64,000 nucleotides of DNA, taken from NCBI RefSeq assembly GCF_900188025.1, contig NZ_FZNO01000012.1, positions 62,001 to 126,000 of the forward strand. Direction: 5' to 3'. Positions 44,980-52,776 of the stretch are shown here, one piece after another; the first letter of the stretch is position 1, and the number at the start of each line of letters is the position of its first letter. The position numbers were made by a program, and so were the translations under genes. This DNA comes from Blastococcus mobilis (GTDB lineage: Bacteria > Actinomycetota > Actinomycetes > Mycobacteriales > Geodermatophilaceae). Below the pieces are notes generated by a model that had not been told where the DNA came from, did no database searches, and saw only the letters and a list, made by a program, of their open reading frames with translations.

Positions 44980-45038
44980 GATGAAGTGCGCTGACGCCCA
45001 GTTCCCGGCGAAGAAAGGGGGCGTGGGCGCACTTCATC
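44980..45038. terminator. Large hairpin between convergent genes
   Basis: GATGAAGTGCGC at 44980-44991 and its exact complement GCGCACTTCATC at 45027-45038 form a 12-bp stem. Inside, GACGCCC and GGGCGTG can extend it. No U-run follows, as usual in high-GC actinobacteria. It separates the FAH operon from the convergent TetR gene and could act in both directions. Confidence 0.65.
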
Positions 45039-45086
45039 CCGTTGGCCGCGCTCTCATCGCGCTCAGATCGTGAGGGGGACCGGGGC

Positions 45087-45758
45087 TCAGTCGCCGGGCG
45101 GGAGGCCGAGCGATCGGGCCCAGAGCCCGGTCATGGTGGCCACCAGCCGGTCCTCGTCGAACTCGGCCCCCAGCACCAGCCAGTAGTGCACCAGGCCGTT
45201 GACCATGGCGACCAGTGCATGCGCGCTGTACTCCGCGTCGACGTCGGCATCGACGTGCCCCTCGGCCTGCAGCTGCGCGATGCTGTGCCCCACGCGGCCG
45301 ACCATCCGCTCCCGGGCGGCCTGACGCAGCGCGCGCACCTCCGGATCGAACGTGGTCACCTGCTCGAACAACGCCATGAGCGCGGTGTTCTGGCGGTACA
45401 TCGCGACGAAACGGCGGTTGGCCCGGTCGATGCGGCGGACGGCGTCCCGCGGCCGGTCCCCGCTGGGCAGATCGCCGCCCGGTGCACCGTCGCCGGTGCC
45501 GAGCGAGGCGTAGAGCTCGTCCATCGTGGCGGCGACCAGGGCCCGGAAGATCTCGGTCTTGGACCCGAAGTACGTGTAGAAGCTGCCGTGGGCGACGCCG
45601 GCCGCTGCCGAGATGTCGGTGACGCGGGCGTCGAGGAAACCGTCCCGCTCGAAGACCTCGCGGGCGGCCTCCAGCAGTCGCGCACGCATCCGGCGACCAC
45701 GCTCGGTGGCGGGCAGCGCCCGGTCGACGGGACCCTCCGTCGTGCTTGGCTGGGACAC
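45087..45758 (-). CDS. TetR-family regulator, 223 aa
   Basis: N-terminal helix-turn-helix: ARLLEAAREVFERDGFLDARVTDISAAAGVAHGSFYTYFGSK-type sequence covers residues about 25-70, ending in the typical YTYFGSKTEIF. The C-terminal ligand domain resembles the TetR_C/KstR2-like group of acyl-CoA-linked regulators. GTG at 45758 with GGAGGTGGGAC upstream. The gene is divergent from the synthetase/selenoprotein operon, and a perfect palindrome lies between them, so autoregulation and control of that operon are likely. Confidence 0.9.
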   Translation of the reverse strand: MSQPSTTEGPVDRALPATERGRRMRARLLEAAREVFERDGFLDARVTDISAAAGVAHGSFYTYFGSKTEIFRALVAATMDELYASLGTGDGAPGGDLPSGDRPRDAVRRIDRANRRFVAMYRQNTALMALFEQVTTFDPEVRALRQAARERMVGRVGHSIAQLQAEGHVDADVDAEYSAHALVAMVNGLVHYWLVLGAEFDEDRLVATMTGLWARSLGLPPGD

Positions 45759-45804
45759 GCGTCCCACCTCCCTCCCGGCCGCCGGACCGGGGTCCCGGCG
45801 GTGG

Positions 45805-45828
45805 GTTGACACCGACGTCGGTGTCAAC
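45805..45828. promoter_or_regulatory. 24-bp perfect palindrome, likely TetR operator
   Basis: Left half GTTGACACCGAC (45805-45816) and right half GTCGGTGTCAAC (45817-45828) are exact complements with no spacer. Each half contains TTGACA, the -35 consensus, one facing each way, so a bound repressor would block both divergent promoters. It is 47 bp from the TetR GTG and 46 bp from the chosen start of the plus-strand gene. Confidence 0.8.
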
Positions 45829-45874
45829 TTAGCTGCGCATGTTCCTGCTGTCGCCCGTCGGGAGGCGCCGCCCG

Positions 45875-48043
45875 ATGACCGTGCCGCCGTCCGCGACCGC
45901 CTCCGGGCCGTCGGCCGACCGCGGGTCCGACGGTCTGCAGGCGCTGCTGCGTCCGCGGGGCATCGCGCTGCTCGGCATCTCCGGGCGCTCGGAGAACCTG
46001 ATGGCGCGGCCGCTGCGCTATCTCGTCGAGCACGGCTACGAGGGCGGCATCCACCCGGTCAACCCCCACTACGACGAGCTGGTCGGGCAGAAGTGCTATC
46101 CGACGCTGGCCGACGTCCCGGGCCCGGTGGACCTGGTGCTCGTGCTCGTCGCCGCCGAGCGGGTCGAGGACGCCGTCCGGCAGGCCGCCGGGGTCGGCGC
46201 CCGCGCCGCGGTCGTGTACGCCTCCGGCTTCGCGGAGGTCGGGCCCGAGGGGGTGGCCCTGCAGCAGCGGCTGGCGGCGGTCGCCCGGGAGACCGGGGTG
46301 CGCGTCCTGGGGCCGAACTGCCAGGGCTTCCTCTACGCCCCCACGGGCGTCGTCGCCACCTTCACCGCCGCGGCCGACCGGCCGCTGGCGCACGACAGCG
46401 GGGTGGCCTACGTCGGTCAGAGCGGTGCGGTCGGTGGCTCCGTGCTCGACCTGGCCACCGACATGGGCCTCGGCCTGGCCGCGTGGGCCAGCACCGGGAA
46501 CCAGGCGGATCTCGATCTGGTGCAGGTCTCCCGTGAGCTGCTGGAGGACCCCGCGGTCCGGGTGCTCATGCTCTACGTCGAGGCCACCGACGACGGCGCG
46601 GCCTACGCCGCCCTGGCCCGGCGGGCGCGGGAGACGGGCAAGCATCTCGTCGTCCTGCGGTCCGGCCGGTCCAGCGCCGGCCGGCGCGCCGTGGCCAGCC
46701 ACACGGGCTCGATGGTCGGCGACGACGTCGCGTTCGTGCTGACCTCCCAGGAGCACGGGGTCGTGCTGGTCCACGACATCGACGAACTGCTCGCCGTCGC
46801 CGCGGTGCTGGCCACCGGTAAGCGATCGGAGGGGCGGCGGGTCGCCGTCGTCACCACCTCGGGCGGCGCGGGAAGCCTGGCGGCGGACCAGTGCGAGGAC
46901 CTCGGCCTGGAGATGCCGGAGCTGTCGGCGCAGACGCAGGACCGGCTCCGTCCGCTGATCCCGGCGTTCGGCGCACTGGCCAACCCGGTGGACGTCACCG
47001 CCCAGCTGTTCAACCGCGGCGCGCACGCCTTCGGCGACGTCTGCCGGATGGTCGCCGACGACCCGTCGGTCGACGTGGTGGCGGTCTTCGTGACGATGGT
47101 CGTCGGCGAGGCCGGTGCCCGGCTCGCGGAGGACCTCGTGGCCACCGCCGGCAAGCTGCCCGTCCCGCTCCTGGTCGGCTGGATCGCCGGCCAGGAACTC
47201 ACCACCGAGGGCCGGGCGGTCTTCCGCGAGGCGGGCATCCCCGTCTTCAGCTCGGTCGGTGACGTCGTCCGGTGCGCGGCGCGCATGGCCCCGCCCCAGC
47301 GGACCGGCACCGTCCCGGCCCTGCCCCGGGCACCGCAGGTGCCCGTCGACGAGGTCAGGGCCCTCGTTCGGGCGCCGGTCGTCGACGGGCCGGCGCTGCT
47401 GCGCACCATCGGCATCGCGCAGCCGGCCTCGACACTGGTGACCGACGCGGAGGCCGCGCGCGAGGCGGTCGCCGCGCTACCCGGGCCGGGCGTGCTGAAG
47501 CTGTCGGCCGGCGAGCTGGCCCACAAGAGCGACGTCGGCGGCGTGCGGGTCGGCGTCCCGGCCGAGCAGGCCGCGGCGGTCTTCACCGAGCTGCTCGACG
47601 CCGCGAAGCGCCACCACGTACCCGACGTCGAGGGCGTGCTGGTGCAGGAGCTCATCCCTCCGGGCACCGAGCTGATCCTCGGTGCCACCGCAGGACGGGA
47701 CGGCTTCCCTCCGGTGATCACCGTCGGCCTCGGCGGGGTGACCACCGAGCTCTACCGGGACATCGCCTCGGGACTGGCTCCGGTGAGCCCGGAGGGCGCC
47801 TGGGCGATGCTGCGCAGCCTGCGCGCCTGGCCGTTGCTGGCCGGGTTCCGCGGTGCCGAGCCGGCCGACGTCCCTGCAGCCGTCGACGCCGTGGTTCGGT
47901 TGTCACAGGCCATCGTCGCGGGCGGGGATCGGCTCACCGAGCTCGAGGTCAACCCGCTCATCGTCGCCCCGCGCGGCCGCGGCGCCACCGCCGTCGACGT
48001 GCTGGTCGGCACCACCGGACCGGGCGCCCCGCTCGGCGAGTGA
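45875..48043 (+). CDS. ADP-forming acyl-CoA synthetase (acetate-CoA ligase family), 722 aa
   Basis: Single-chain NDP-forming acyl-CoA synthetase. N-terminal CoA-binding domain (LLRPRGIALLGISGRSENL), succinyl-CoA-ligase-like domain with VAYVGQSGAVGGSVLD and the likely phospho-His in VASHTGSMVGDD (about 276), then a C-terminal ATP-grasp half (VLKLSAGELAHKSDVGGVRVGV, EVNPLIVAP). Makes an acyl-CoA from a free acid with ATP. ATG at 45875 has GGAGG nine bases upstream; ATG at 45839 is in frame but lacks a ribosome site. Immediately downstream of the TetR operator; first gene of the operon containing the selenoprotein. Confidence 0.9.
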   Translation: MTVPPSATASGPSADRGSDGLQALLRPRGIALLGISGRSENLMARPLRYLVEHGYEGGIHPVNPHYDELVGQKCYPTLADVPGPVDLVLVLVAAERVEDAVRQAAGVGARAAVVYASGFAEVGPEGVALQQRLAAVARETGVRVLGPNCQGFLYAPTGVVATFTAAADRPLAHDSGVAYVGQSGAVGGSVLDLATDMGLGLAAWASTGNQADLDLVQVSRELLEDPAVRVLMLYVEATDDGAAYAALARRARETGKHLVVLRSGRSSAGRRAVASHTGSMVGDDVAFVLTSQEHGVVLVHDIDELLAVAAVLATGKRSEGRRVAVVTTSGGAGSLAADQCEDLGLEMPELSAQTQDRLRPLIPAFGALANPVDVTAQLFNRGAHAFGDVCRMVADDPSVDVVAVFVTMVVGEAGARLAEDLVATAGKLPVPLLVGWIAGQELTTEGRAVFREAGIPVFSSVGDVVRCAARMAPPQRTGTVPALPRAPQVPVDEVRALVRAPVVDGPALLRTIGIAQPASTLVTDAEAAREAVAALPGPGVLKLSAGELAHKSDVGGVRVGVPAEQAAAVFTELLDAAKRHHVPDVEGVLVQELIPPGTELILGATAGRDGFPPVITVGLGGVTTELYRDIASGLAPVSPEGAWAMLRSLRAWPLLAGFRGAEPADVPAAVDAVVRLSQAIVAGGDRLTELEVNPLIVAPRGRGATAVDVLVGTTGPGAPLGE

Positions 48044-48073
48044 GTCACCCAACAGAGAGGCAGGACATCCGCC

Positions 48074-48811
48074 GTGGGACAGGTACAGCTGGAGAGGCAG
48101 GGCGGCATCGCCGTCTTCACCATCGACAACGTCGAGGTGAAGAACGGCCTGACTCCCGAGATGGGGCTCCAGCTGTCCGGCCTGTGCGACGAGGTCGACG
48201 CCGACCCGGCGATCGGCGCGGCCGTCGTCCGAGGTGCCGGCGGCATGTTCTGCTCGGGGGCAGACCGCCGGCGCTGGACGGCGGGGGCCGACCAGGCCGA
48301 GGACCGGACCTACAAGGAGCTCGGCGCGGTCTACACCGCCTTCAAGCGGGTGGGCACCCTCCAGGTGCCGACGATCGCCGCCGTGCGCGGCGCGGCGGTC
48401 GGCGCAGGGCTCAACCTGGCCCTCTCCACGGACCTGCGCATCGTGTCGGAGAGCGCACGCCTGCTGGCCGGCTTCCTCCGCATCGGGCTGCATCCGGGCG
48501 GGGGTTACTTCACCATCTCCAGCCGCACCGCAGGCCGGGAGGCGACCGCTGCGATGGGGTTGTTCAGCGAGGAGATCGACGGCGTCCGGGCCGCCGAGAT
48601 CGGACTCGCCTGGAAGGCCGTGCCCGACGAGCAGGTCGAGGACGTCGCCCTCGAGCTCGCCGGTCGCGCGGCCAAGGACCCGGAGCTGGCGCGGGAGGCG
48701 GCGCGCTCCTTCCGTACCGAGGCGGGCCCGCCCGGGATCGGCTGGGACGCCGCGCTGCACTTCGAGCGGGCCACCCAGATGTGGTCGCAGCGACGGCGCG
48801 AGACCGCCTGA
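48074..48811 (+). CDS. Enoyl-CoA hydratase/isomerase-family protein, 245 aa
   Basis: Crotonase fold: VRGAGGMFCSGADRRRW is the first oxyanion-hole segment and RGAAVGAGLNLALSTDLRI the second. The two catalytic Glu residues of classical hydratase seem missing: the first is Asn (GLNLAL) and the second region reads FLRIGLHPGGG. So it may catalyse another crotonase-type reaction such as isomerisation, hydrolysis or dehalogenation. GTG at 48074 with GAGAGGCAG upstream, 30 bp after the synthetase. Likely acts on the CoA ester made by that synthetase. Confidence 0.88.
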   Translation: MGQVQLERQGGIAVFTIDNVEVKNGLTPEMGLQLSGLCDEVDADPAIGAAVVRGAGGMFCSGADRRRWTAGADQAEDRTYKELGAVYTAFKRVGTLQVPTIAAVRGAAVGAGLNLALSTDLRIVSESARLLAGFLRIGLHPGGGYFTISSRTAGREATAAMGLFSEEIDGVRAAEIGLAWKAVPDEQVEDVALELAGRAAKDPELAREAARSFRTEAGPPGIGWDAALHFERATQMWSQRRRETA

Positions 48812-48861
48812 CCCACTCCCGCGCGGCCCGCGCGGGCACCCCCCACCCCGGGAGTCCAGCC

Positions 48862-48939
48862 ATGACGTTCGGACCGTTCGGCCGGCCGGGCGCCGGCGAG
48901 CTGTGGCCGCAGATCCAGACGGGAAGGGTGGGGGCATGA
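48862..48939 (+). CDS. 25-residue micro-ORF coupled to the selenoprotein gene
   Basis: MTFGPFGRPGAGELWPQIQT and five more residues, ending in a TGA that overlaps the ATG of the selenoprotein gene (ATGA). GGGAG lies seven bases before its ATG. Either a small translated protein or a coupling leader controlling initiation of the next gene. No similarity recognised. The 50 bp before it contain GC-rich inverted sequence (CGCGCGGCCCGCGCG). Confidence 0.45.
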   Translation: MTFGPFGRPGAGELWPQIQTGRVGA

Positions 48940-50381
48940 CCGACTTCGACGTGGCAGTGGTCGGCGCGGGGGTCGCGGGGCTGACGGCGGCGCGGGTGGC
49001 GGCGGAGTCGGGGCTCCGCGTCGTCGCCTTCGACCGGCTCTCTCCCGGCGGTCAGCTGGTCAACCTGACGACCGTGCACGACTACCCGGAGCCGGGCGGG
49101 TCGGCGGAGTCCTGGCCGGTGGTCTCGGAACTGGTCGCCCGGGCGGAGGCCGCCGGGGTCACGATGCGCTTCGACGAGGTCACCCACGTGCGGGCCGGGG
49201 AGCCGGTGCGGCTGGAAACCGGGGGCGGCGACGTGACCGCGGGCGCGGTGGTGATCGCCACCGGACTCGGCAACGGACGGCTGGGGCTGCCCGGTGAGGA
49301 GGCGCTCGTCGGCCGGGGCCTGTCGACCTGCGCCGGTTGCGACGGTCCGCTCTACCGCGGCAAGGCCGTCGCCGTGGTCGGTGACGACGAGTGGACCGCC
49401 GAGGAGGCGCTCGAGCTCGCGGAGCTGGCGTCGGCGGTGACGGTGCTGGTGCCGGAGTTGCCGACCTGGTCGGCTGCGCGGGCCGAGCGGCTCGCCGCGG
49501 CCGACCGGGTCGCGGTGGTGACGGGCGCCACGGTCACCGCGGTGCACGCCGACGGTGTGCTGGAGGGGGTCACCGTCCGAACCGCCGACGGGGAGCGCGA
49601 GCTCGCGGTGCAGGGCGTCTTCCCCTACGTCGGGCGCCGCGGACCGGCCGGGCTGGTCGAGGCCGCGCAGACCGACGAGGAGCAGCGGCTCGTCACCGAG
49701 GACGGCGTGCGCACCGCCGTCCCGACGATGTTCGTGGCCGGCGACGCCCGCGCCCGTGCCGGCCAGACGATGTCGGAGGCCATGGCCGACGGGGTCGCGG
49801 CGGGCCAGGCGGCGGTGGCCGCGCTGCGCCCGGTGACCGGCCCGAGCCTGACGATCGTCGACCCGACGTCCGGCGTCCTGCCCGCGGAGGAGGAGGCCGG
49901 GTCGCTCGCCGGCGGGACCGCCGGCTGGACGCAGGTCGCGCTCTTCTCCAACTCCAAGCCGAACGCGACCGAACTGCTGCAGGGCATGGGGGAGCGGCTC
50001 AAGGAGCACTGGCAGCTGGCCGACCTGGGCTTCGCCAGCAAGCCGAACGCCTCCACGGCGGCCGACAAGGACACCATCGACTGGCTCGCCCAGTGCTACA
50101 GGATGGTGCTGGTGGCGGTCGGTGATTAGGGCTCGTGCTCGTCGTGGAGTTTCCATGACTCGGTCGAACTGGAGAAGCGTGGCGTCGTGGCACCCCTCGT
50201 GGTGACCGAGACGTTCCTGCCGCTGGTGGAGGCGCAGGCGAAGGCGCGGCGGCTGACCCCGCGCGTTCTCGTGGTGCCGCACCCGGTGGGCGGGCTGAAC
50301 GGCGCGGAGTTGGCCGGCCGGATCGAGGCCGCGGCGGCCTCCCTGCTGCCGATGGCCGATCAGGCGCGAGGTACGGCATGA
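48936..50381 (+). CDS. TrxR-like/UGSC fusion, probable UAG-encoded selenoprotein, 481 aa
   Basis: Residues 1-300 are a thioredoxin-reductase-like flavoprotein: VVGAGVAGLTAARVA, redox pair Cys132-Cys135 in TCAGCDG, VAGDARARAG near the FAD site. From about 305 (TIVDPTSGVLP) the sequence is UGSC family: LFSNSKPNATELLQ, then VAVGD, then TAG at 50127-50129 (codon 398), then GSCSSWSFHDSVELEKRG, VVTETFLPLVEAQA and VVPHPVGG, stop TGA at 50379-50381. The TAG takes the place of selenocysteine (or Cys) in GDUGSC. TAG differs by two bases from TGA, TGC and TGT, so a single error does not explain it. ATG at 48936 overlaps the micro-ORF stop. A gene that simply ends at 50129 is the alternative, but it would split one conserved domain. 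Confidence 0.85.
50141..50159 (+). promoter_or_regulatory. SECIS-like stem-loop downstream of the in-frame TAG
   Basis: GTCGTGG (50141-50147) pairs with CCATGAC (50153-50159), with one G-U pair, around the loop AGTTT. It begins 11 nt after the TAG, the same distance as the apical stem of the E. coli fdhF SECIS, and has a G in the loop as bacterial SelB recognition requires. It lies within coding sequence, as bacterial SECIS elements do. Confidence 0.65.
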
Positions 50382-51421
50382 CCTCGGCCGTGTCGGACGG
50401 CGTGCTCGACCTGGTCGGCGTCACGGAGGACACCTGGCAGGAGGAGGCGCTCGCGCGCGGCTGGGGTGACGGGCTGCCGCTCGTGGCCCCGACGCCGGCG
50501 CGGGTCGAGGCAGCGCTGCGTGCCCTGGAAGGCAGGGAGCTGGAGCTGGGTCCGCTCCCGCCGTCCGGGCTCGTACCGACCCGGCAGAGTTTCGCCGCGA
50601 ACGCGGTGATGGCCGGCTGCCGGCCGGCCGATCTGCCGGTGGTGCTGGCGGCGCTGCGGGCGATGCTCGCCCCGGAGTACAACCTGCACGGCGTGCTGGC
50701 GACGACGCACCCGTGCGCGCCGCTGGTGATCGTCAACGGTCCGGTGCGGACGTCGCTCGGCATCAACTGCGGCACCAACTGCTTCGGCCAGGGCACGCGG
50801 GCCAACGCGGTGATCGGGCGAGCGGTGCAGCTGCTCACGATGAACGTCGGCGGCGCGCGGCCGGGGTCGATGGACCGCGCGACGCAGGGCAATCCGGCCA
50901 AGTACTCGTGGTGCTTCGGCGAGAACGAGGAGGAGAGCCCGTTCGAGCCGTACTCGGTGCGCCGCGGGTTCGCCCCGGGGGAGTCGGTGGTGACGGTGGC
51001 CGCGGCGGAGGGTCCGCACAACATCAACGACCACGGCAGCACGACCGGCGAGGGGCTGCTGATGACCATCGCCGGGACGATGGCGCAGACGGGATCGAAC
51101 AACCTGTACGTGAAGGGCCCGCACTTCCTGGTGCTCGGGCCGGAGCACGCGGCGACGCTGCACCGCGACGGGTGGACGGTCGAGGCGCTGCGGGAACGGC
51201 TGTGGGAGCAGGCGCGCATCCCGGTGTCCCAGGTGTCGGAGGAGAACCACCGCCAGTTCGAGGACTGGGGTGTGCAACCCGACGGCGGCTTCTACACGGT
51301 CAGCACCGGCCCGGAGGTGCTGCACATCCTGGTCGCGGGAGGGGCGGGCAAGCACTCCGCGTGGATCCCCTCGTTCGGCGCGACGGCCGCCGTGTCGCGC
51401 CCGGTGCCGGTCCGCGAATGA
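50378..51421 (+). CDS. Conserved protein of the selenoprotein operon, 347 aa
   Basis: Function not recognised. Motifs: WGDGLPLVAPTPARVEA, AGCRPADLPVVLAALRA, NLHGVLATTHPCAPLVIVNG, GINCGTNCFGQGTRANAVIGRA, GNPAKYSWC. Several Cys (THPCAP, NCGTNC, SWCFGE) suggest redox or metal chemistry. It shares its architecture with the next gene product (DGLP.V.PT, NLxGxxTT, RANAxxGRAV, PAKYxxC), so they are paralogues, perhaps a heteromer. ATG at 50378 overlaps the selenoprotein stop, which shows the readthrough product's TGA is the operon-relevant stop. No signal peptide or membrane helix. Confidence 0.85.
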   Translation: MTSAVSDGVLDLVGVTEDTWQEEALARGWGDGLPLVAPTPARVEAALRALEGRELELGPLPPSGLVPTRQSFAANAVMAGCRPADLPVVLAALRAMLAPEYNLHGVLATTHPCAPLVIVNGPVRTSLGINCGTNCFGQGTRANAVIGRAVQLLTMNVGGARPGSMDRATQGNPAKYSWCFGENEEESPFEPYSVRRGFAPGESVVTVAAAEGPHNINDHGSTTGEGLLMTIAGTMAQTGSNNLYVKGPHFLVLGPEHAATLHRDGWTVEALRERLWEQARIPVSQVSEENHRQFEDWGVQPDGGFYTVSTGPEVLHILVAGGAGKHSAWIPSFGATAAVSRPVPVRE

Positions 51422-52467
51422 CCGCTGCCGGGAGTCTGCCGGTGGCGGCCGACGACGCCGATCCTTCCGCCGTGCTCGTGGAGCTGCTCGCGGCCGGGCA
51501 CGGTGACGGCCTGCCCGTGGTGCCGCCGACGGCCACCCGTCTCTCCGCCATGCTGGCCGGGGTGCGCGACGCCGACGTGTCCTACGGGCAGGTCCCACCC
51601 CTGTTCGGCGATCTGACGGTGCGCGCCGTCGCCTGGTACGCGGTGCTGGCGGGGTGCCGGCCGGCCGAGCTGCCGCTGGTGGTGGCCGCGTGCCGTGCAG
51701 CCCTGGACGACTCGTTCAACCTGCTCGGCATCGCGACGACGACCGGCGCCCCGGCGGTGGCCGTGCTGGTGCACGGGCCGGTGGCCTCCCGGCTGGGTCT
51801 GACGTCGGGCTCCGGCGGGCTCGGCACGGGTAACCGTGCCAATGCCGGCGTGGGGAGGGCGGTGTCCCTGGCGCTGGCCGGACTGGGTGGTGCGACGGCG
51901 GGGCTGACGGACATGACGACCATCGGCTCGCCGGCGAAGTACACGTGTTGCACCGCCGAGGTGCGGCGGGGGCCGCTGCCCTCGCTGGCGCAGCGGCGGG
52001 CGCTCGGGGTGGACGTCGACGCCGTGACGGTGGTGGGGGCCGCCGGTCTGGTGGAGGTGCTGCCGGGGGAGGGATATCGGGAGCCGCCGTCCGTGCTGGG
52101 TCCGGCCGCCGCGGGGATGGCGGGGGTCGCTCTGGCCGCAGGGGACCCGGCGCGCGCCGGGCAGTCCGAGCAGTTCCTGCTCCTGCCGCCGGAGCCGGCC
52201 GAGCTGCTGGCGATGCACGGGTGGGGGTACGACCGGATCGCCGGGTTCCTGTTCGAACAGGGGAACGCGCTCCTGCGGACCGGGGCGTCCGCACTGGCCT
52301 TCCGTGCCGCGGTGCCGGCCTACGCGGCCGACGACCTCCGGGTGGCCGCGTCGGCGGACGACGTCCACGTCGTCGTCACGGGCGGGGCGGGCGTGAAGAT
52401 GCTCCTGCTGCCCCCATGGACGGGCGGATCCCGTTCGGTGACCGCGCCCGTCCTGCCGCTCGAGTGA
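51418..52467 (+). CDS. Paralogue of the preceding protein, 349 aa
   Basis: Unknown function. Shares with 50378-51421 the pattern GHGDGLPVVPPTATRLSA, AGCRPAELPLVVAACRA, NLLGIATTTGAPAVAVLVHG, TGNRANAGVGRAVSLA, GSPAKYTCC. The NCGTNC of its partner is SGSGGL here, so the two differ at the Cys cluster, consistent with one catalytic and one structural subunit. ATG at 51418 overlaps the upstream TGA. Last gene of the run 45875-52467. Confidence 0.85.
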   Translation: MTAAGSLPVAADDADPSAVLVELLAAGHGDGLPVVPPTATRLSAMLAGVRDADVSYGQVPPLFGDLTVRAVAWYAVLAGCRPAELPLVVAACRAALDDSFNLLGIATTTGAPAVAVLVHGPVASRLGLTSGSGGLGTGNRANAGVGRAVSLALAGLGGATAGLTDMTTIGSPAKYTCCTAEVRRGPLPSLAQRRALGVDVDAVTVVGAAGLVEVLPGEGYREPPSVLGPAAAGMAGVALAAGDPARAGQSEQFLLLPPEPAELLAMHGWGYDRIAGFLFEQGNALLRTGASALAFRAAVPAYAADDLRVAASADDVHVVVTGGAGVKMLLLPPWTGGSRSVTAPVLPLE

Positions 52468-52553
52468 CCCGGGTCCAGCGGGCCGGGACGGGTGTCATCC
52501 AGTCGACCCACGACGGTCACGGCCCGGACACCCGGCGATGTTCGGATGGGGCC

Positions 52554-52727
52554 ATGACCCGCACCCCCGCACCCCGGCACGTGCCCGACGACGTCAGCGT
52601 CGTCGAGGTGTACGGGTCGAAGTTCCTGCTCGAGTGGCTGGACCGGGACGTGCTCGCCGCAGCGGCGGCGCAGCAGCTGGCCGACCGCCCTCCGGCGGCG
52701 CACACACCACAGGACGAGGCGGCCTGA
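52554..52727 (+). CDS. Small hypothetical protein, 57 aa
   Basis: Short acidic/amphipathic protein with VSVVEVYGSKFLLEWLDRDVLAAAAAQQLAD. ATG at 52554, with GGATGGGG just upstream as a weak ribosome site. It lies 86 bp after the operon end and before a strong terminator-like palindrome. No family recognised. The open frame upstream of the ATG is antisense-like background. Confidence 0.5.
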   Translation: MTRTPAPRHVPDDVSVVEVYGSKFLLEWLDRDVLAAAAAQQLADRPPAAHTPQDEAA

Positions 52728-52734
52728 GCCGGCG

Positions 52735-52770
52735 GGCCGGAGCCCGCGGTCGTGACCGTGGGCTCCGGCC
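52735..52770. terminator. 36-bp near-perfect palindrome between convergent genes
   Basis: GGCCGGAGCCC at 52735-52745 pairs with GGGCTCCGGCC at 52760-52770, and CGGTC/GACCG extends the stem inside, with two non-complementary pairs. It separates the 52554 gene from a convergent ABM-like gene; likely bidirectional terminator. Confidence 0.7.
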
Positions 52771-52776
52771 GACCCG

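Noticed and set aside
50187-50381. Separate 64-residue gene starting at GTG 50187
   Set aside because: It is in phase with the selenoprotein frame and matches the second half of the UGSC domain; the conserved GSCSSWSFHDSVELEKRG between the TAG and this GTG would be left untranslated.
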